DNA of 64,000 nt from NCBI GenBank assembly GCA_905221375.1, contig CAJNCY010000009.1, positions 60,310-124,309 of the forward strand. The letters run 5' to 3'. Below are positions 51,641 through 61,404 of this stretch, in pieces. Both the position numbers and the translations under genes were made by a program. The notes below the pieces were generated by a model, which was given only the letters and a program-made list of their open reading frames with translations, was not told where the DNA came from and did no database searches. Each line of letters starts with the position of its first letter. The stretch's first letter is position 1. Source of the stretch: a bacterium. Its GTDB lineage: Bacteria > Bacillota > Bacilli > Lactobacillales > Streptococcaceae.

Positions 51641-51717
51641 AAACTCTAAGTGAAAATAGGAAACTTGACGAAGAAACTGAAGTTTCTAGGAAAGTTTATC
51701 TTTTTCACACAGAGTTT
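51641..51717. repeat. Long hairpin element 1 in the spc operon
   Basis: Arms AAACTCTAAGTGAAAATAGG... (51641-51666) and ...CTTTTTCACACAGAGTTT (51691-51717) pair over about 25 bases with a few mismatches; a GAAACT/AGTTTC hairpin caps it. The layout and AATAGGAAACTT part resemble the element at 52317. The rest of the spacer to 51903 holds smaller hairpins (GGAGCATCGCTCC; ACTAG...CTAGT) only. Confidence 0.6.
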
Positions 51718-51903
51718 AGCCCGGGTTCAGTTGGGCTTGCCAATTTGAACACGAGCTACAGCTTTGGCAAAAAAGACCAATTTTCTTTGGAGCATCGCTC
51801 CTGCATCAAATTGCCTATTTTTGCTTTTGCTGTTACGCTCTTTGTATCATGTATTAACTAGCAAGTGCAACTTGCAAACTACTAGTAAGAGGAGAAAAAC
51901 AAA

Positions 51904-52302
51904 ATGGTTATGACTGACCCAATCGCAGACTTCCTAACTCGTATTCGTAACGCTAACCAAGCGAAACACGAAGTACTTGAAGTACCTGCATCAAACATCA
52001 AAAAAGGGATTGCTGAAATCCTTAAACGCGAAGGTTTTGTAAAAAACGTTGAAATCATCGAAGATGACAAACAAGGCATCATCCGTGTATTCCTTAAATA
52101 CGGACCAAACGGTGAAAAAGTTATCACTAACTTGAAACGTGTTTCTAAACCAGGACTTCGTGTCTACAAAAAACGTGAAGACCTTCCAAAAGTTCTTAAC
52201 GGACTTGGAATTGCTATCCTTTCAACTTCTGAAGGTTTGCTTACTGATAAAGAAGCACGCCAAAAGAATGTTGGTGGTGAGGTTATCGCTTACGTTTGGT
52301 AA
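51904..52302 (+). CDS. rpsH: 30S ribosomal protein S8
   Basis: A 132-aa protein ([40 protein letters not shown]). S8 is the translational repressor of the spc operon in E. coli. Preceded by AGAGGAG. The spacer ahead of it is unusually long (284 bases). Confidence 0.98.
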   Translation: MVMTDPIADFLTRIRNANQAKHEVLEVPASNIKKGIAEILKREGFVKNVEIIEDDKQGIIRVFLKYGPNGEKVITNLKRVSKPGLRVYKKREDLPKVLNGLGIAILSTSEGLLTDKEARQKNVGGEVIAYVW

Positions 52303-52316
52303 AATCAAGATACAAA

Positions 52317-52403
52317 GCTCGTAAAGAACAAAGCAAAATTAGGAAGTTGGAGAAGTTTGTTTACAAACAAGCCAACTTATCTATTTTGCACAGTTCTTAG
52401 AGC
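52317..52403. repeat. Long hairpin element 2 in the spc operon
   Basis: Arms 52317-52350 (GCTCGTAAAGAAC... AGGAAGTTGG) and 52372-52403 (CCAACTTATCTATTTTGC... AGAGC) pair over about 30 bases with a few mismatches, capped by GTTTGT/ACAAAC. Same design as the element at 51641. Remainder of the spacer to 52494 holds short inverted repeats only. Confidence 0.6.
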
Positions 52404-52494
52404 GTGTTCAATTTAGCTATTGAACTCAATAAGTATCTTTAACCCCGTGAAAACTGGCCATTCTGGCCTGACAATTTAACAGGAGAAAATAAAC

Positions 52495-53031
52495 ATGTCA
52501 CGTATTGGTAATAAAGTTATCGTGTTGCCTGCTGGTGTTGAAATCACTAACAATGACAACGTTGTAACTGTAAAAGGACCTAAAGGAGAACTTACTCGTG
52601 AGTTCTCAAAAGATATTGAAATCCGTGTGGAAGGTACTGAAGTAACTCTTCACCGTCCAAACGATTCAAAAGAAATGAAAACTATCCACGGAACTACTCG
52701 TGCCCTTTTGAACAACATGGTTGTTGGTGTATCAGAAGGATTCAAGAAAGAACTTGAAATGCGCGGGGTTGGTTACCGTGCACAACTTCAAGGATCTAAA
52801 CTTGTTTTGGCTGTTGGTAAATCTCATCCAGACGAAGTTGAAGCTCCAGAAGGAATTACTTTTGAACTTCCAAACCCAACAACAATCGTTGTTAGCGGAA
52901 TTTCAAAAGAAGTAGTTGGTCAAACAGCTGCTTACGTACGTAGCCTTCGTTCACCAGAACCATATAAAGGTAAAGGTATCCGTTACGTTGGTGAATTCGT
53001 TCGCCGTAAAGAAGGTAAAACAGGTAAATAA
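52495..53031 (+). CDS. rplF: 50S ribosomal protein L6
   Basis: A 178-aa two-domain protein, [20 protein letters not shown], ending [26 protein letters not shown], near the GTPase-associated centre. AGGAGA precedes the ATG. Confidence 0.98.
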   Translation: MSRIGNKVIVLPAGVEITNNDNVVTVKGPKGELTREFSKDIEIRVEGTEVTLHRPNDSKEMKTIHGTTRALLNNMVVGVSEGFKKELEMRGVGYRAQLQGSKLVLAVGKSHPDEVEAPEGITFELPNPTTIVVSGISKEVVGQTAAYVRSLRSPEPYKGKGIRYVGEFVRRKEGKTGK

Positions 53032-53114
53032 TGTTGAGTGGTTGAGTCTCAACCACCAACCTATTTTCCAACTTTGTGCATAGCACACGATTTAAAACTA
53101 AAGAGGTGAAAACT

Positions 53115-53471
53115 GTGATTTCAAAACCAGATAAAAACAAACTCCGCCAAAAACGCCACCGTCGCGTTCGCGGAAAACTCTCTGGAACTGCTGATCGCCC
53201 ACGTTTGAACGTATTCCGTTCTAATACAGGCATCTACGCTCAAGTGATTGATGACGTAGCGGGTGTAACGCTCGCAAGTGCTTCAACTCTTGACAAAGAA
53301 GTTTCAAAAGGAACTAAAACTGAACAAGCCGTTGCTGTCGGTAAACTCGTTGCAGAACGTGCAAACGCTAAAGGTATTTCAGAAGTGGTGTTCGACCGCG
53401 GTGGATATCTATATCACGGACGTGTGAAAGCTTTGGCTGATGCAGCTCGTGAAAACGGATTGAAATTCTAA
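53115..53471 (+). CDS. rplR: 50S ribosomal protein L18
   Basis: A 118-aa protein starting at GTG 53115 ([20 protein letters not shown]) after AAAGAGG. An in-frame ATG at 53076 would add a non-family extension. Binds 5S rRNA; ends [21 protein letters not shown]. Confidence 0.96.
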
Positions 53472-53488
53472 TAGGAGGACACTAGAAA

Positions 53489-53983
53489 ATGGCATTTAAA
53501 GACAATGCAGTTGAATTAGAAGAACGCGTAGTTGCTGTCAACCGTGTTACAAAAGTTGTTAAAGGTGGACGTCGTCTTCGTTTCGCAGCTCTTGTTGTTG
53601 TTGGTGACCACAACGGTCGCGTAGGATTTGGTACTGGTAAAGCTCAAGAAGTTCCAGAAGCAATCCGTAAAGCAGTAGACGATGCTAAGAAAAACTTGAT
53701 CGAAGTTCCTATGGTTGGAACAACAATCCCACACGAAGTTCTTTCAGAATTCGGTGGAGCTAAAGTATTGTTGAAACCTGCTGTAGAAGGTTCTGGAGTT
53801 GCCGCTGGTGGTGCAGTTCGTGCCGTTGTGGAATTGGCAGGTGTGGCAGATATTACATCTAAATCACTTGGTTCTAACACTCCAATCAACATCGTTCGTG
53901 CAACTGTTGAAGGTTTGAAACAATTGAAACGCGCTGAAGAAGTTGCTGCCCTTCGTGGTATTTCAGTTTCTGATTTGGCATAA
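53489..53983 (+). CDS. rpsE: 30S ribosomal protein S5
   Basis: A 164-aa protein with the S5 N-terminal signature [26 protein letters not shown], where spectinomycin resistance changes occur, and a C-terminal domain ending in [15 protein letters not shown]. Preceded by AGGAGG. Confidence 0.98.
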   Translation: MAFKDNAVELEERVVAVNRVTKVVKGGRRLRFAALVVVGDHNGRVGFGTGKAQEVPEAIRKAVDDAKKNLIEVPMVGTTIPHEVLSEFGGAKVLLKPAVEGSGVAAGGAVRAVVELAGVADITSKSLGSNTPINIVRATVEGLKQLKRAEEVAALRGISVSDLA

Positions 53984-53996
53984 GAAAGGGGATAAA

Positions 53997-54179
53997 ATGG
54001 CTCAAATTAAAATTACTTTGACTAAGTCTCCAATCGGACGCATTCCATCACAACGTAAAACTGTTGTAGCACTTGGACTTGGCAAATTGAACAGCTCTGT
54101 TATTAAAGAAGATAACGCTGCTATCCGTGGTATGATCACAGCAGTATCTCACTTGGTAACAGTTGAAGAAGTAAACTAA
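53997..54179 (+). CDS. rpmD: 50S ribosomal protein L30
   Basis: A 60-aa protein, [20 protein letters not shown], ending [18 protein letters not shown] lies 8 bases upstream. Present, as in most Firmicutes. Confidence 0.97.
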   Translation: MAQIKITLTKSPIGRIPSQRKTVVALGLGKLNSSVIKEDNAAIRGMITAVSHLVTVEEVN

Positions 54180-54184
54180 TGAAT

Positions 54185-54218
54185 TTTTAGGGGATGTGCA
54201 GTGTACCATCCCCTAAAA
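54185..54218 (+). other. 12-bp perfect hairpin between rpmD and rplO
   Basis: TTTTAGGGGATG / CATCCCCTAAAA with a 10-base loop, four bases after rpmD. It lacks a T-run. Downstream to 54323 a GGGGGAGA/TCTCCC hairpin is also seen. Confidence 0.55.
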
Positions 54219-54323
54219 CTAGATATAGTCATCTATGATGACGTCGTATAGGCGAGTTGATGGGGGAGACAACCTTTTCTCCCTTATCGGCGCTAGCATT
54301 TTACAAAAGAGGAGAAAATAAAA

Positions 54324-54764
54324 ATGAAACTTCATGAATTGAAACCTGCAGAAGGTTCTCGTAAAGTACGTAACCGCGTTGGTCGTGGTACTTCATCAGG
54401 TAACGGTAAAACATCTGGTCGTGGTCAAAAAGGTCAAAAAGCTCGTAGCGGTGGCGGAGTTCGCCTTGGTTTTGAAGGTGGACAAACTCCATTGTTCCGT
54501 CGTCTTCCAAAACGTGGATTTACTAACATCAACGCTAAAGAATACGCAATTGTGAACCTTGACCAATTGAACGTCTTTGAAGATGGTGCTGAAGTTACTC
54601 CAGTTGTTCTTATCGAAGCAGGAATTGTTAAAGCTGAAAAATCAGGCGTTAAAATTCTTGGTAACGGTGAGTTGACTAAGAAATTGACTGTGAAAGCAGC
54701 TAAATTCTCTAAATCAGCTGAAGAAGCTATCACTGCTAAAGGTGGTTCAGTAGAAGTCATCTAA
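54324..54764 (+). CDS. rplO: 50S ribosomal protein L15
   Basis: A 146-aa protein: [20 protein letters not shown] with the Gly-rich [18 protein letters not shown] region. AGAGGAG precedes the ATG. Twelve bases separate it from secY. Confidence 0.98.
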   Translation: MKLHELKPAEGSRKVRNRVGRGTSSGNGKTSGRGQKGQKARSGGGVRLGFEGGQTPLFRRLPKRGFTNINAKEYAIVNLDQLNVFEDGAEVTPVVLIEAGIVKAEKSGVKILGNGELTKKLTVKAAKFSKSAEEAITAKGGSVEVI

Positions 54765-54776
54765 GAGAGGTGACCT

Positions 54777-56087
54777 ATGTTTTTTAAATTATTAAGAGAA
54801 GCTCTTAAAGTCAAGCAGGTTCGATCAAAAATTTTATTTACAATTTTTATCGTTTTGGTCTTTCGTATCGGGACTAGTATTACAGTTCCTGGTGTGAATG
54901 CCAATAGCTTGAATGCTTTAAGTGGATTATCCTTCTTAAACATGTTGAGCTTGGTGTCAGGGAATGCCATGAAAAACTTCTCAGTTTTTGCACTTGGTGT
55001 TAGTCCCTACATTACAGCCTCTATCGTTGTCCAACTCTTGCAAATGGATATTTTACCCAAGTTTGTAGAGTGGGGGAAACAAGGGGAAGTAGGTCGAAGA
55101 AAATTGAATCAAGCTACTCGTTATATTGCTCTAGGTTTAGCCTTTGTGCAATCTATCGGGATTACAGCTGGTTTTAATACTTTGGCTGGAGCTCAATTGT
55201 TGAAAACGGCTCTTACTCCACAAGTCTTTATCATGATTGGTATCATCTTAACAGCTGGTAGCATGATTGTGACGTGGTTGGGAGAGCAAATTACAGATAA
55301 GGGATACGGAAATGGTGTTTCTATGATTATCTTTGCTGGGATTGTCGCTTCAATTCCAGAGATGATTCAAGGAATCTATGTAGACTACTTTGTGAATGTT
55401 CCAAGTAGCCGTATTAACTCATCTATCATTTTCGTAATCATCTTGATTATTACTGTATTGTTGATCATTTACTTTACAACTTATGTTCAACAAGCAGAAT
55501 ACAAAATTCCAATCCAATATACGAAGGTTGCACAAGGTGCTCCATCTAGCTCTTATCTTCCATTGAAGGTAAACCCTGCTGGAGTTATCCCTGTTATCTT
55601 CGCAAGTTCCATTACTGCAGCGCCTGCGGCTATTCTTCAGTTTTTGAGCGCTACAGGTCATGATTGGGCTTGGGTAAGAACAGCACAAGAAATGCTGGCA
55701 ACAACTTCACCAACTGGTATTGCCATGTATGCTTTGTTGATTATTCTCTTTACATTCTTCTACACGTTTGTACAGATTAATCCTGAAAAAGCGGCAGAGA
55801 ACCTACAAAAGAGCGGTGCCTATATCCACGGAGTTCGTCCTGGTAAAGGTACAGAAGAATATATGTCTAAACTTCTTCGTCGTCTTGCAACTGTTGGTTC
55901 CCTCTTCCTTGGTGTGATTTCTATTTTACCGATTGTGGCAAAAGATGTTTTCGGGCTTTCAGAAGCGGTCGCTTTTGGAGGAACTAGTCTTTTGATCATT
56001 ATCTCTACAGGTATTGAAGGAATTAAACAATTGGAAGGTTACCTATTGAAACGTAAGTATGTTGGTTTCATGGATAGAACAGAATAA
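54777..56087 (+). CDS. secY: Protein translocase subunit SecY
   Basis: A 436-aa ten-helix channel of the Sec translocase. Conserved GVSPYITASIVVQLLQM, GEQITDKGYGNGVSMIIFAGI and the cytoplasmic loop region NPEKAAENLQKSGAYIHGVRPG are intact. Usual spc operon position before adk. Confidence 0.97.
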   Translation: MFFKLLREALKVKQVRSKILFTIFIVLVFRIGTSITVPGVNANSLNALSGLSFLNMLSLVSGNAMKNFSVFALGVSPYITASIVVQLLQMDILPKFVEWGKQGEVGRRKLNQATRYIALGLAFVQSIGITAGFNTLAGAQLLKTALTPQVFIMIGIILTAGSMIVTWLGEQITDKGYGNGVSMIIFAGIVASIPEMIQGIYVDYFVNVPSSRINSSIIFVIILIITVLLIIYFTTYVQQAEYKIPIQYTKVAQGAPSSSYLPLKVNPAGVIPVIFASSITAAPAAILQFLSATGHDWAWVRTAQEMLATTSPTGIAMYALLIILFTFFYTFVQINPEKAAENLQKSGAYIHGVRPGKGTEEYMSKLLRRLATVGSLFLGVISILPIVAKDVFGLSEAVAFGGTSLLIIISTGIEGIKQLEGYLLKRKYVGFMDRTE

Positions 56088-56237
56088 AAGCATTTACTGA
56101 CTCAGTAAATGCTGAGGGAGTGGAGGTTTAAACTCTGACATTTGTGAGAGTTTGGTCTCCCCTCTTCTATTTTGTTTTTAAATAGGGGTGAAAAGACTTT
56201 TTGCTTCTATTTAAAAATAAAATAAGGAGATCAAATC

Positions 56238-56876
56238 ATGAATCTTTTGATTATGGGCTTACCTGGTGCAGGTAAGGGAACTCAAGCAGCAAAAATCGTA
56301 GAACAATTCCATGTTGCACATATCTCAACAGGTGATATGTTCCGCGCTGCTATGGCAAATCAAACTGAAATGGGTGTTCTTGCTAAGTCATACATTGACA
56401 AGGGTGAATTGGTTCCTGACGAAGTTACAAATGGAATAGTAAAAGAACGTCTTTCACAAGATGATATTAAAGAAACAGGATTCTTGTTGGATGGTTACCC
56501 ACGTACAATTGAACAAGCTCATGCATTGGACAAAACATTGGCTGAACTTGGCATTGAACTAGAGGGTGTCATCAACATTGAAGTGAATCCAGATAGCCTC
56601 TTGGAACGTTTGAGTGGCCGTATCATCCATCGCGTAACTGGAGAAACTTTCCACAAGGTCTTTAACCCACCAGTTGACTATAAAGAAGAAGATTACTACC
56701 AACGTGAAGATGATAAACCTGAGACAGTAAAACGTCGTTTGGACGTTAATATTGCTCAAGGAGAACCAATCATTGCTCACTACCGTGCCAAAGGTTTGGT
56801 TCATGACATCGAAGGTAATCAAGATATCAATGATGTCTTCTCAGATATCGAAAAAGTATTGACAAATTTGAAATAA
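56238..56876 (+). CDS. adk: Adenylate kinase
   Basis: A 212-aa kinase converting AMP + ATP to 2 ADP. P-loop [14 protein letters not shown] site STGDMFRAA, and the LID region; the LID lacks the four-Cys zinc site ([19 protein letters not shown]), as is usual in streptococci. The 150-base gap after secY has a hairpin AGCATTTAC/GTAAATGCT (56091-56115) and further short inverted repeats. Confidence 0.97.
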
Positions 56877-56992
56877 AGCGTTTTTCACACTTGCAAAAAT
56901 CCGCTACAAATGTTATACTGAGATAGTCTGACTTATAATTGTTGTCTCTGTGTCTAGAGGCATCGAATCGAAATTTATGGAGGTGCTTTTGC

Positions 56993-57211
56993 GTGGCAAA
57001 AGACGATGTGATTGAAGTTGAAGGCAAAGTAGTTGATACAATGCCGAATGCAATGTTTACGGTTGAACTTGAAAATGGACATCAGATTTTAGCAACAGTT
57101 TCTGGTAAAATTCGTAAAAACTATATTCGTATTTTAGCGGGAGATCGTGTTACTGTCGAAATGAGTCCATATGACTTGACACGTGGACGTATCACTTACC
57201 GCTTTAAATAA
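56993..57211 (+). CDS. infA: Translation initiation factor IF-1
   Basis: A 72-aa OB-fold protein beginning [20 protein letters not shown] at GTG 56993 after GGAGG. An upstream in-frame ATG (56939) is not needed. No map gene lies between adk and infA, unlike in Bacillus. RNA-binding face [16 protein letters not shown] is intact. Confidence 0.96.
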   Translation: MAKDDVIEVEGKVVDTMPNAMFTVELENGHQILATVSGKIRKNYIRILAGDRVTVEMSPYDLTRGRITYRFK

Positions 57212-57235
57212 TCGAAAAACTTGGAGGGATAAGAA

Positions 57236-57352
57236 ATGAAAGTAAGACCATCGGTCAAACCAATTTGCGAATACTGTAAAGTTATTCGTCGTAATGGTCG
57301 TGTTATGGTAATTTGCCCAGCAAATCCAAAACACAAACAACGTCAAGGATAA
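57236..57352 (+). CDS. rpmJ: 50S ribosomal protein L36
   Basis: A 38-aa zinc-ribbon protein: [20 protein letters not shown], then [12 protein letters not shown]. The Cys/Cys/Cys/His zinc ligands (CEYC, C, H) are present. GGAGGG ten bases before the ATG. Confidence 0.97.
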
Positions 57353-57369
57353 GATAGAAAGGAGAAAAC

Positions 57370-57735
57370 ATGGCTCGTATTGCTGGAGTTGACATTCCAA
57401 ATGACAAACGCGTAGTAATCTCATTGACTTATGTTTATGGTATCGGACTTGCAACATCTAAGAAAATTTTGGCTGCTGCTGGAATCTCAGAAGATGTTCG
57501 TGTACGTGATCTTACATCAGATCAAGAAGATGCTATCCGTCGTGAAGTGGATGCAATCAAAGTTGAAGGTGACCTTCGTCGTGAAGTAAACTTGAACATC
57601 AAACGTTTGATGGAAATCGGTTCATACCGTGGTATCCGTCACCGTCGTGGACTTCCTGTCCGTGGACAAAACACTAAAAACAACGCTCGCACTCGTAAAG
57701 GTAAAGCTGTTGCGATTGCTGGTAAGAAAAAATAA
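57370..57735 (+). CDS. rpsM: 30S ribosomal protein S13
   Basis: A 121-aa protein, [20 protein letters not shown], ending in the basic tail [19 protein letters not shown]. It contacts the P-site tRNA and the 30S head. AAAGGAG before ATG. Confidence 0.98.
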
Positions 57736-57752
57736 TATAGGAGGTAAAAGTC

Positions 57753-58136
57753 TTGGCTAAACCAACACGTAAACGTCGTGTGAAAAAGAATATCGAATCT
57801 GGTATTGCTCATATTCACGCTACATTTAATAACACTATTGTTATGATTACTGATGTGCATGGTAATGCAATTGCTTGGTCATCAGCTGGTGCTCTTGGTT
57901 TCAAAGGTTCTCGTAAATCTACACCATTCGCTGCTCAAATGGCTTCTGAAGCTGCTGCTAAATCTGCACAAGAACACGGTCTTAAATCAGTTGAAGTTAC
58001 TGTAAAAGGTCCAGGTTCTGGTCGTGAGTCAGCTATTCGTGCGCTTGCTGCCGCTGGTCTTGAAGTAACAGCAATTCGTGATGTGACTCCAGTGCCACAC
58101 AATGGTGCTCGTCCTCCAAAACGTCGCCGTGTATAA
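57753..58136 (+). CDS. rpsK: 30S ribosomal protein S11
   Basis: A 127-aa protein with TTG start after [26 protein letters not shown]. Conserved end [18 protein letters not shown]. Platform protein at the mRNA exit. Confidence 0.97.
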
Positions 58137-58178
58137 TCATCGCATTACACTGCTTTTCGTTTAAGAGGGAGTAACTAA

Positions 58179-59114
58179 ATGATCGAGTTTGAAAAACCAA
58201 ATATAACAAAAATTGATGAAAATAAAGATTATGGCAAGTTTGTAATCGAACCACTTGAACGTGGCTACGGTACAACTCTTGGTAACTCTCTTCGTCGTGT
58301 ACTTCTAGCTTCTCTACCAGGAGCAGCTGTGACATCTATCAATATCGATGGTGTGTTACATGAGTTTGACACAGTTCCAGGTGTTCGTGAAGACGTGATG
58401 CAAATCATTCTGAACATTAAAGGAATTGCAGTGAAATCGTACGTTGAAGACGAAAAAATCATCGAACTGGATGTTGAAGGTCCTGCTGAAGTAACAGCTG
58501 GTGACATTTTGACAGATAGCGATATTGAAATTGTAAATCCAGATCATTATCTCTTTACAATCGGTGAAGGTTCTTCTCTAAAAGCGACTATGACTGTTAA
58601 CAGTGGTCGTGGATATGTACCTGCAGATGAAAATAAAAAGGATAATGCACCAGTTGGGACACTTGCTGTAGATTCTATTTATACACCAGTTACCAAAGTC
58701 AACTATCAAGTTGAACCTGCTCGTGTAGGTAGCAACGATGGATTTGACAAACTAACCCTTGAAATCTTGACAAATGGAACAATTATTCCAGAAGATGCTT
58801 TAGGGCTTTCAGCACGTATTTTGACAGAACATCTTGATTTGTTTACAAATCTTACTGAGATTGCTAAGTCAACTGAAGTGATGAAAGAAGCTGATACTGA
58901 ATCTGACGACCGTATTTTGGATCGTACGATTGAGGAACTGGACTTGTCTGTGCGTTCATACAACTGTTTGAAACGTGCCGGTATCAATACTGTGCATGAC
59001 TTGACAGAAAAATCTGAAGCAGAGATGATGAAAGTACGAAATCTTGGACGCAAGAGTTTGGAAGAAGTGAAATTCAAACTTATTGATTTGGGTCTTGGAT
59101 TAAAAGATAAATAA
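58179..59114 (+). CDS. rpoA: RNA polymerase alpha subunit
   Basis: A 311-aa subunit: N-terminal assembly domain ([21 protein letters not shown]) and C-terminal domain with [19 protein letters not shown] and [15 protein letters not shown], which binds UP elements, activators and Spx. AGAGGGAG before ATG. Confidence 0.98.
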   Translation: MIEFEKPNITKIDENKDYGKFVIEPLERGYGTTLGNSLRRVLLASLPGAAVTSINIDGVLHEFDTVPGVREDVMQIILNIKGIAVKSYVEDEKIIELDVEGPAEVTAGDILTDSDIEIVNPDHYLFTIGEGSSLKATMTVNSGRGYVPADENKKDNAPVGTLAVDSIYTPVTKVNYQVEPARVGSNDGFDKLTLEILTNGTIIPEDALGLSARILTEHLDLFTNLTEIAKSTEVMKEADTESDDRILDRTIEELDLSVRSYNCLKRAGINTVHDLTEKSEAEMMKVRNLGRKSLEEVKFKLIDLGLGLKDK

Positions 59115-59125
59115 AGGAGGAATAA

Positions 59126-59512
59126 ATGGCTTACCGTAAACTAGGACGCACTAGCTCACAACGTAAAGCAATGCTTCGCGATTTGACAACTGACCTTTTG
59201 ATCAACGAATCAATCGTGACAACTGAAGCTCGTGCTAAAGAAATCCGTAAAACTGTTGAAAAAATGATTACTCTAGGTAAACGTGGTGATTTGCATGCAC
59301 GTCGTCAAGCAGCTGCTTTCGTACGTAATGAAATCGCATCTGAAAACTATGATGAAGCAACTGATAAGTACACTTCTACTACAGCACTTCAAAAATTGTT
59401 CTCAGAAATCGCACCTCGTTATGCTGAACGTAACGGTGGATACACTCGTATCCTTAAAACTGAACCACGTCGTGGTGATGCAGCGCCAATGGCAATCATC
59501 GAACTAGTATAA
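59126..59512 (+). CDS. rplQ: 50S ribosomal protein L17
   Basis: A 128-aa protein, [20 protein letters not shown], ending [16 protein letters not shown]. Last gene of the superoperon; followed by the L17 downstream element and a terminator. AAAGGAGG ribosome-binding site. Confidence 0.98.
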   Translation: MAYRKLGRTSSQRKAMLRDLTTDLLINESIVTTEARAKEIRKTVEKMITLGKRGDLHARRQAAAFVRNEIASENYDEATDKYTSTTALQKLFSEIAPRYAERNGGYTRILKTEPRRGDAAPMAIIELV

Positions 59513-59524
59513 AATCATCAATTT

Positions 59525-59615
59525 TGTTGAGTGTTATGATGATGGAGTCTTGTGCTCTTAGTCTAGCTCTGGTCTACCGCTAGGATTTCGGTCCTAGCGG
59601 GAACACTCATCATAA
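59525..59615 (+). ncRNA. L17 downstream element (L17DE-like RNA)
   Basis: Just after rplQ, TTATGATGA (59534-59542) pairs with TCATCATAA (59607-59615), enclosing a hairpin CCGCTAGGA-TTTCGG-TCCTAGCGG (59577-59600). Location and stem layout agree with the L17 downstream element, a conserved structure described in the 3' region of rplQ in lactic bacteria. An alternative GAGTGTT/AACACTC pairing overlaps the closing stem. Function is unknown. Confidence 0.75.
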
Positions 59616-59628
59616 GTTGGGATAGTAG

Positions 59629-59685
59629 ACGCTTGTTTACGAAATTGTTTTTTGCTTAAGAACAACTTCGTAAGCAGGCGTTTTT
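59629..59685 (+). terminator. Terminator of the ribosomal superoperon
   Basis: Fifteen-base stem ACGCTTGTTTACGAA / TTCGTAAGCAGGCGT with two wobble pairs, followed by TTTTT. Confidence 0.88.
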
Positions 59686-59776
59686 GAGTATTTTCGTTAG
59701 AATTATGCTATACTATTTGAAAAGAATCCTATTTAATGTTCAGGTTTCTTATTTTAAGAAGAATTGGAGTTTGCTT

Positions 59777-60043
59777 ATGAAAGCGATTATAACTGTTGTT
59801 GGTAAAGATAAATCTGGAATTGTTGCAGGTGTTTCTAGTAAAATTGCAGAATTGGGTTTGAACATTGATGATATCTCTCAAACTGTCTTGGATGAATATT
59901 TCACGATGATGGCTGTCGTATCTAGTGATGAAAAACAAGATTTCACTTATCTTCGTAATGAATTTGAAGCTTTTGGGCAAACTTTGAATGTGAAAATCAA
60001 TATTCAGAGTGCAGCGATTTTCGAAGCTATGTATAATATCTAG
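59777..60043 (+). CDS. ACT-domain protein (UPF0237)
   Basis: An 88-aa ACT-domain protein, MKAIITVVGKDKSGIVAGVS, of the type paired with UPF0210 proteins. A promoter (TGCTATACT, -10 at 59709) lies upstream. Start at ATG 59777; a weak frame extension to 59684 overlaps the promoter. Nine bases separate it from the next gene. ACT domains usually bind amino acids; the ligand is unknown. Confidence 0.9.
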   Translation: MKAIITVVGKDKSGIVAGVSSKIAELGLNIDDISQTVLDEYFTMMAVVSSDEKQDFTYLRNEFEAFGQTLNVKINIQSAAIFEAMYNI

Positions 60044-60052
60044 GAGGTGCAC

Positions 60053-61390
60053 ATGGATATTAGACAAGTTACTGAAACCATCGCCATGATTGAAGAGCAA
60101 AATTTTGATATCAGAACTATTACAATGGGAATTTCCCTTTTGGACTGTATCGATCCAGATATCAATCGTGCTGCGGAGAAAATTTATCAAAAGATTACGA
60201 CCAAGGCAGCTAATTTAGTAGCAGTTGGGGATGAAATTGCGGCTGAGTTGGGAATTCCAATCGTTAATAAGCGTGTATCGGTGACTCCCATTTCTCTGAT
60301 TGGGGCCGCGACAGATGCTCCAGACTATGTGGTTCTGGCAAAAGCGCTTGATAAGGCTGCGAAAGAGATTGGTGTGGACTTTATTGGTGGTTTTTCTGCC
60401 TTGGTACAGAAGGGTTATCAAAAGGGAGATGAGATTCTCATCAATTCTATTCCTCGTGCTTTGGCAGAAACTGACAAGGTCTGCTCGTCAGTCAATATCG
60501 GCTCAACCAAGTCTGGTATTAATATGACGGCTGTGGCAGATATGGGACGTATTATCAAGGAAACGGCTAATTTATCTGATATGGGTGCAGCCAAGTTGGT
60601 TGTATTCGCTAATGCTGTTGAGGACAATCCATTTATGGCGGGTGCCTTCCATGGTGTTGGGGAGGCAGATGTTATCATCAATGTCGGGGTTTCTGGTCCT
60701 GGTGTGGTCAAGCGTGCCTTGGAAAAAGTTCGTGGAGAGAGCTTTGATGTAGTAGCCGAAACGGTCAAGAAGACTGCCTTCAAAATCACTCGTATCGGTC
60801 AATTGGTTGGTCAAATGGCCAGTGAGAGACTGGGTGTGGAGTTTGGTATTGTGGACTTGAGTTTGGCACCAACCCCTGCGGTTGGAGACTCTGTGGCACG
60901 TGTCCTTGAGGAAATGGGACTAGAAACAGTTGGAACGCATGGAACGACAGCTGCCTTGGCTCTCTTGAATGACCAAGTTAAGAAGGGCGGAGTGATGGCC
61001 TGCAACCAAGTCGGTGGTTTGTCTGGTGCCTTTATCCCTGTTTCTGAGGATGAGGGGATGATTGCTGCAGTGCAAAATGGCTCTCTTAATCTGGAAAAAC
61101 TAGAAGCTATGACGGCTATCTGTTCCGTTGGCTTGGATATGATTGCTATTCCAGAAGATACGCCTGCTGAAACCATTGCTGCCATGATTGCGGATGAAGC
61201 AGCAATTGGTGTTATTAATATGAAAACAACAGCTGTTCGAATCATTCCAAAAGGAAAAGAAGGCGATATGATTGAGTTTGGAGGCCTATTAGGAACTGCA
61301 CCTGTTATGAAAGTCAATGGGGCTTCATCTGTCGATTTCATTTCTCGTGGGGGACAAATCCCAGCACCAATTCATAGTTTTAAAAATTAA
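60053..61390 (+). CDS. UPF0210 (DUF711) family protein
   Basis: A 445-aa protein of the UPF0210/DUF711 family, distantly related to glycyl-radical folds and often annotated PFL-like. [20 protein letters not shown] start, [21 protein letters not shown] and the late [23 protein letters not shown] block match the family. AGGAGG six bases before ATG 60053 rules out a GTG at 60047. Paired with the ACT protein in one operon across Firmicutes; biochemical role unknown. Confidence 0.9.
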   Translation: MDIRQVTETIAMIEEQNFDIRTITMGISLLDCIDPDINRAAEKIYQKITTKAANLVAVGDEIAAELGIPIVNKRVSVTPISLIGAATDAPDYVVLAKALDKAAKEIGVDFIGGFSALVQKGYQKGDEILINSIPRALAETDKVCSSVNIGSTKSGINMTAVADMGRIIKETANLSDMGAAKLVVFANAVEDNPFMAGAFHGVGEADVIINVGVSGPGVVKRALEKVRGESFDVVAETVKKTAFKITRIGQLVGQMASERLGVEFGIVDLSLAPTPAVGDSVARVLEEMGLETVGTHGTTAALALLNDQVKKGGVMACNQVGGLSGAFIPVSEDEGMIAAVQNGSLNLEKLEAMTAICSVGLDMIAIPEDTPAETIAAMIADEAAIGVINMKTTAVRIIPKGKEGDMIEFGGLLGTAPVMKVNGASSVDFISRGGQIPAPIHSFKN

Positions 61391-61404
61391 GAAAATAGGA
61401 GAAA

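Noticed and set aside
59684-59776. N-terminal extension of the ACT-domain protein
   Set aside because: It overlaps the terminator end and the -10 at 59709; the family start is MKAIITVVGKDKSG at 59777.
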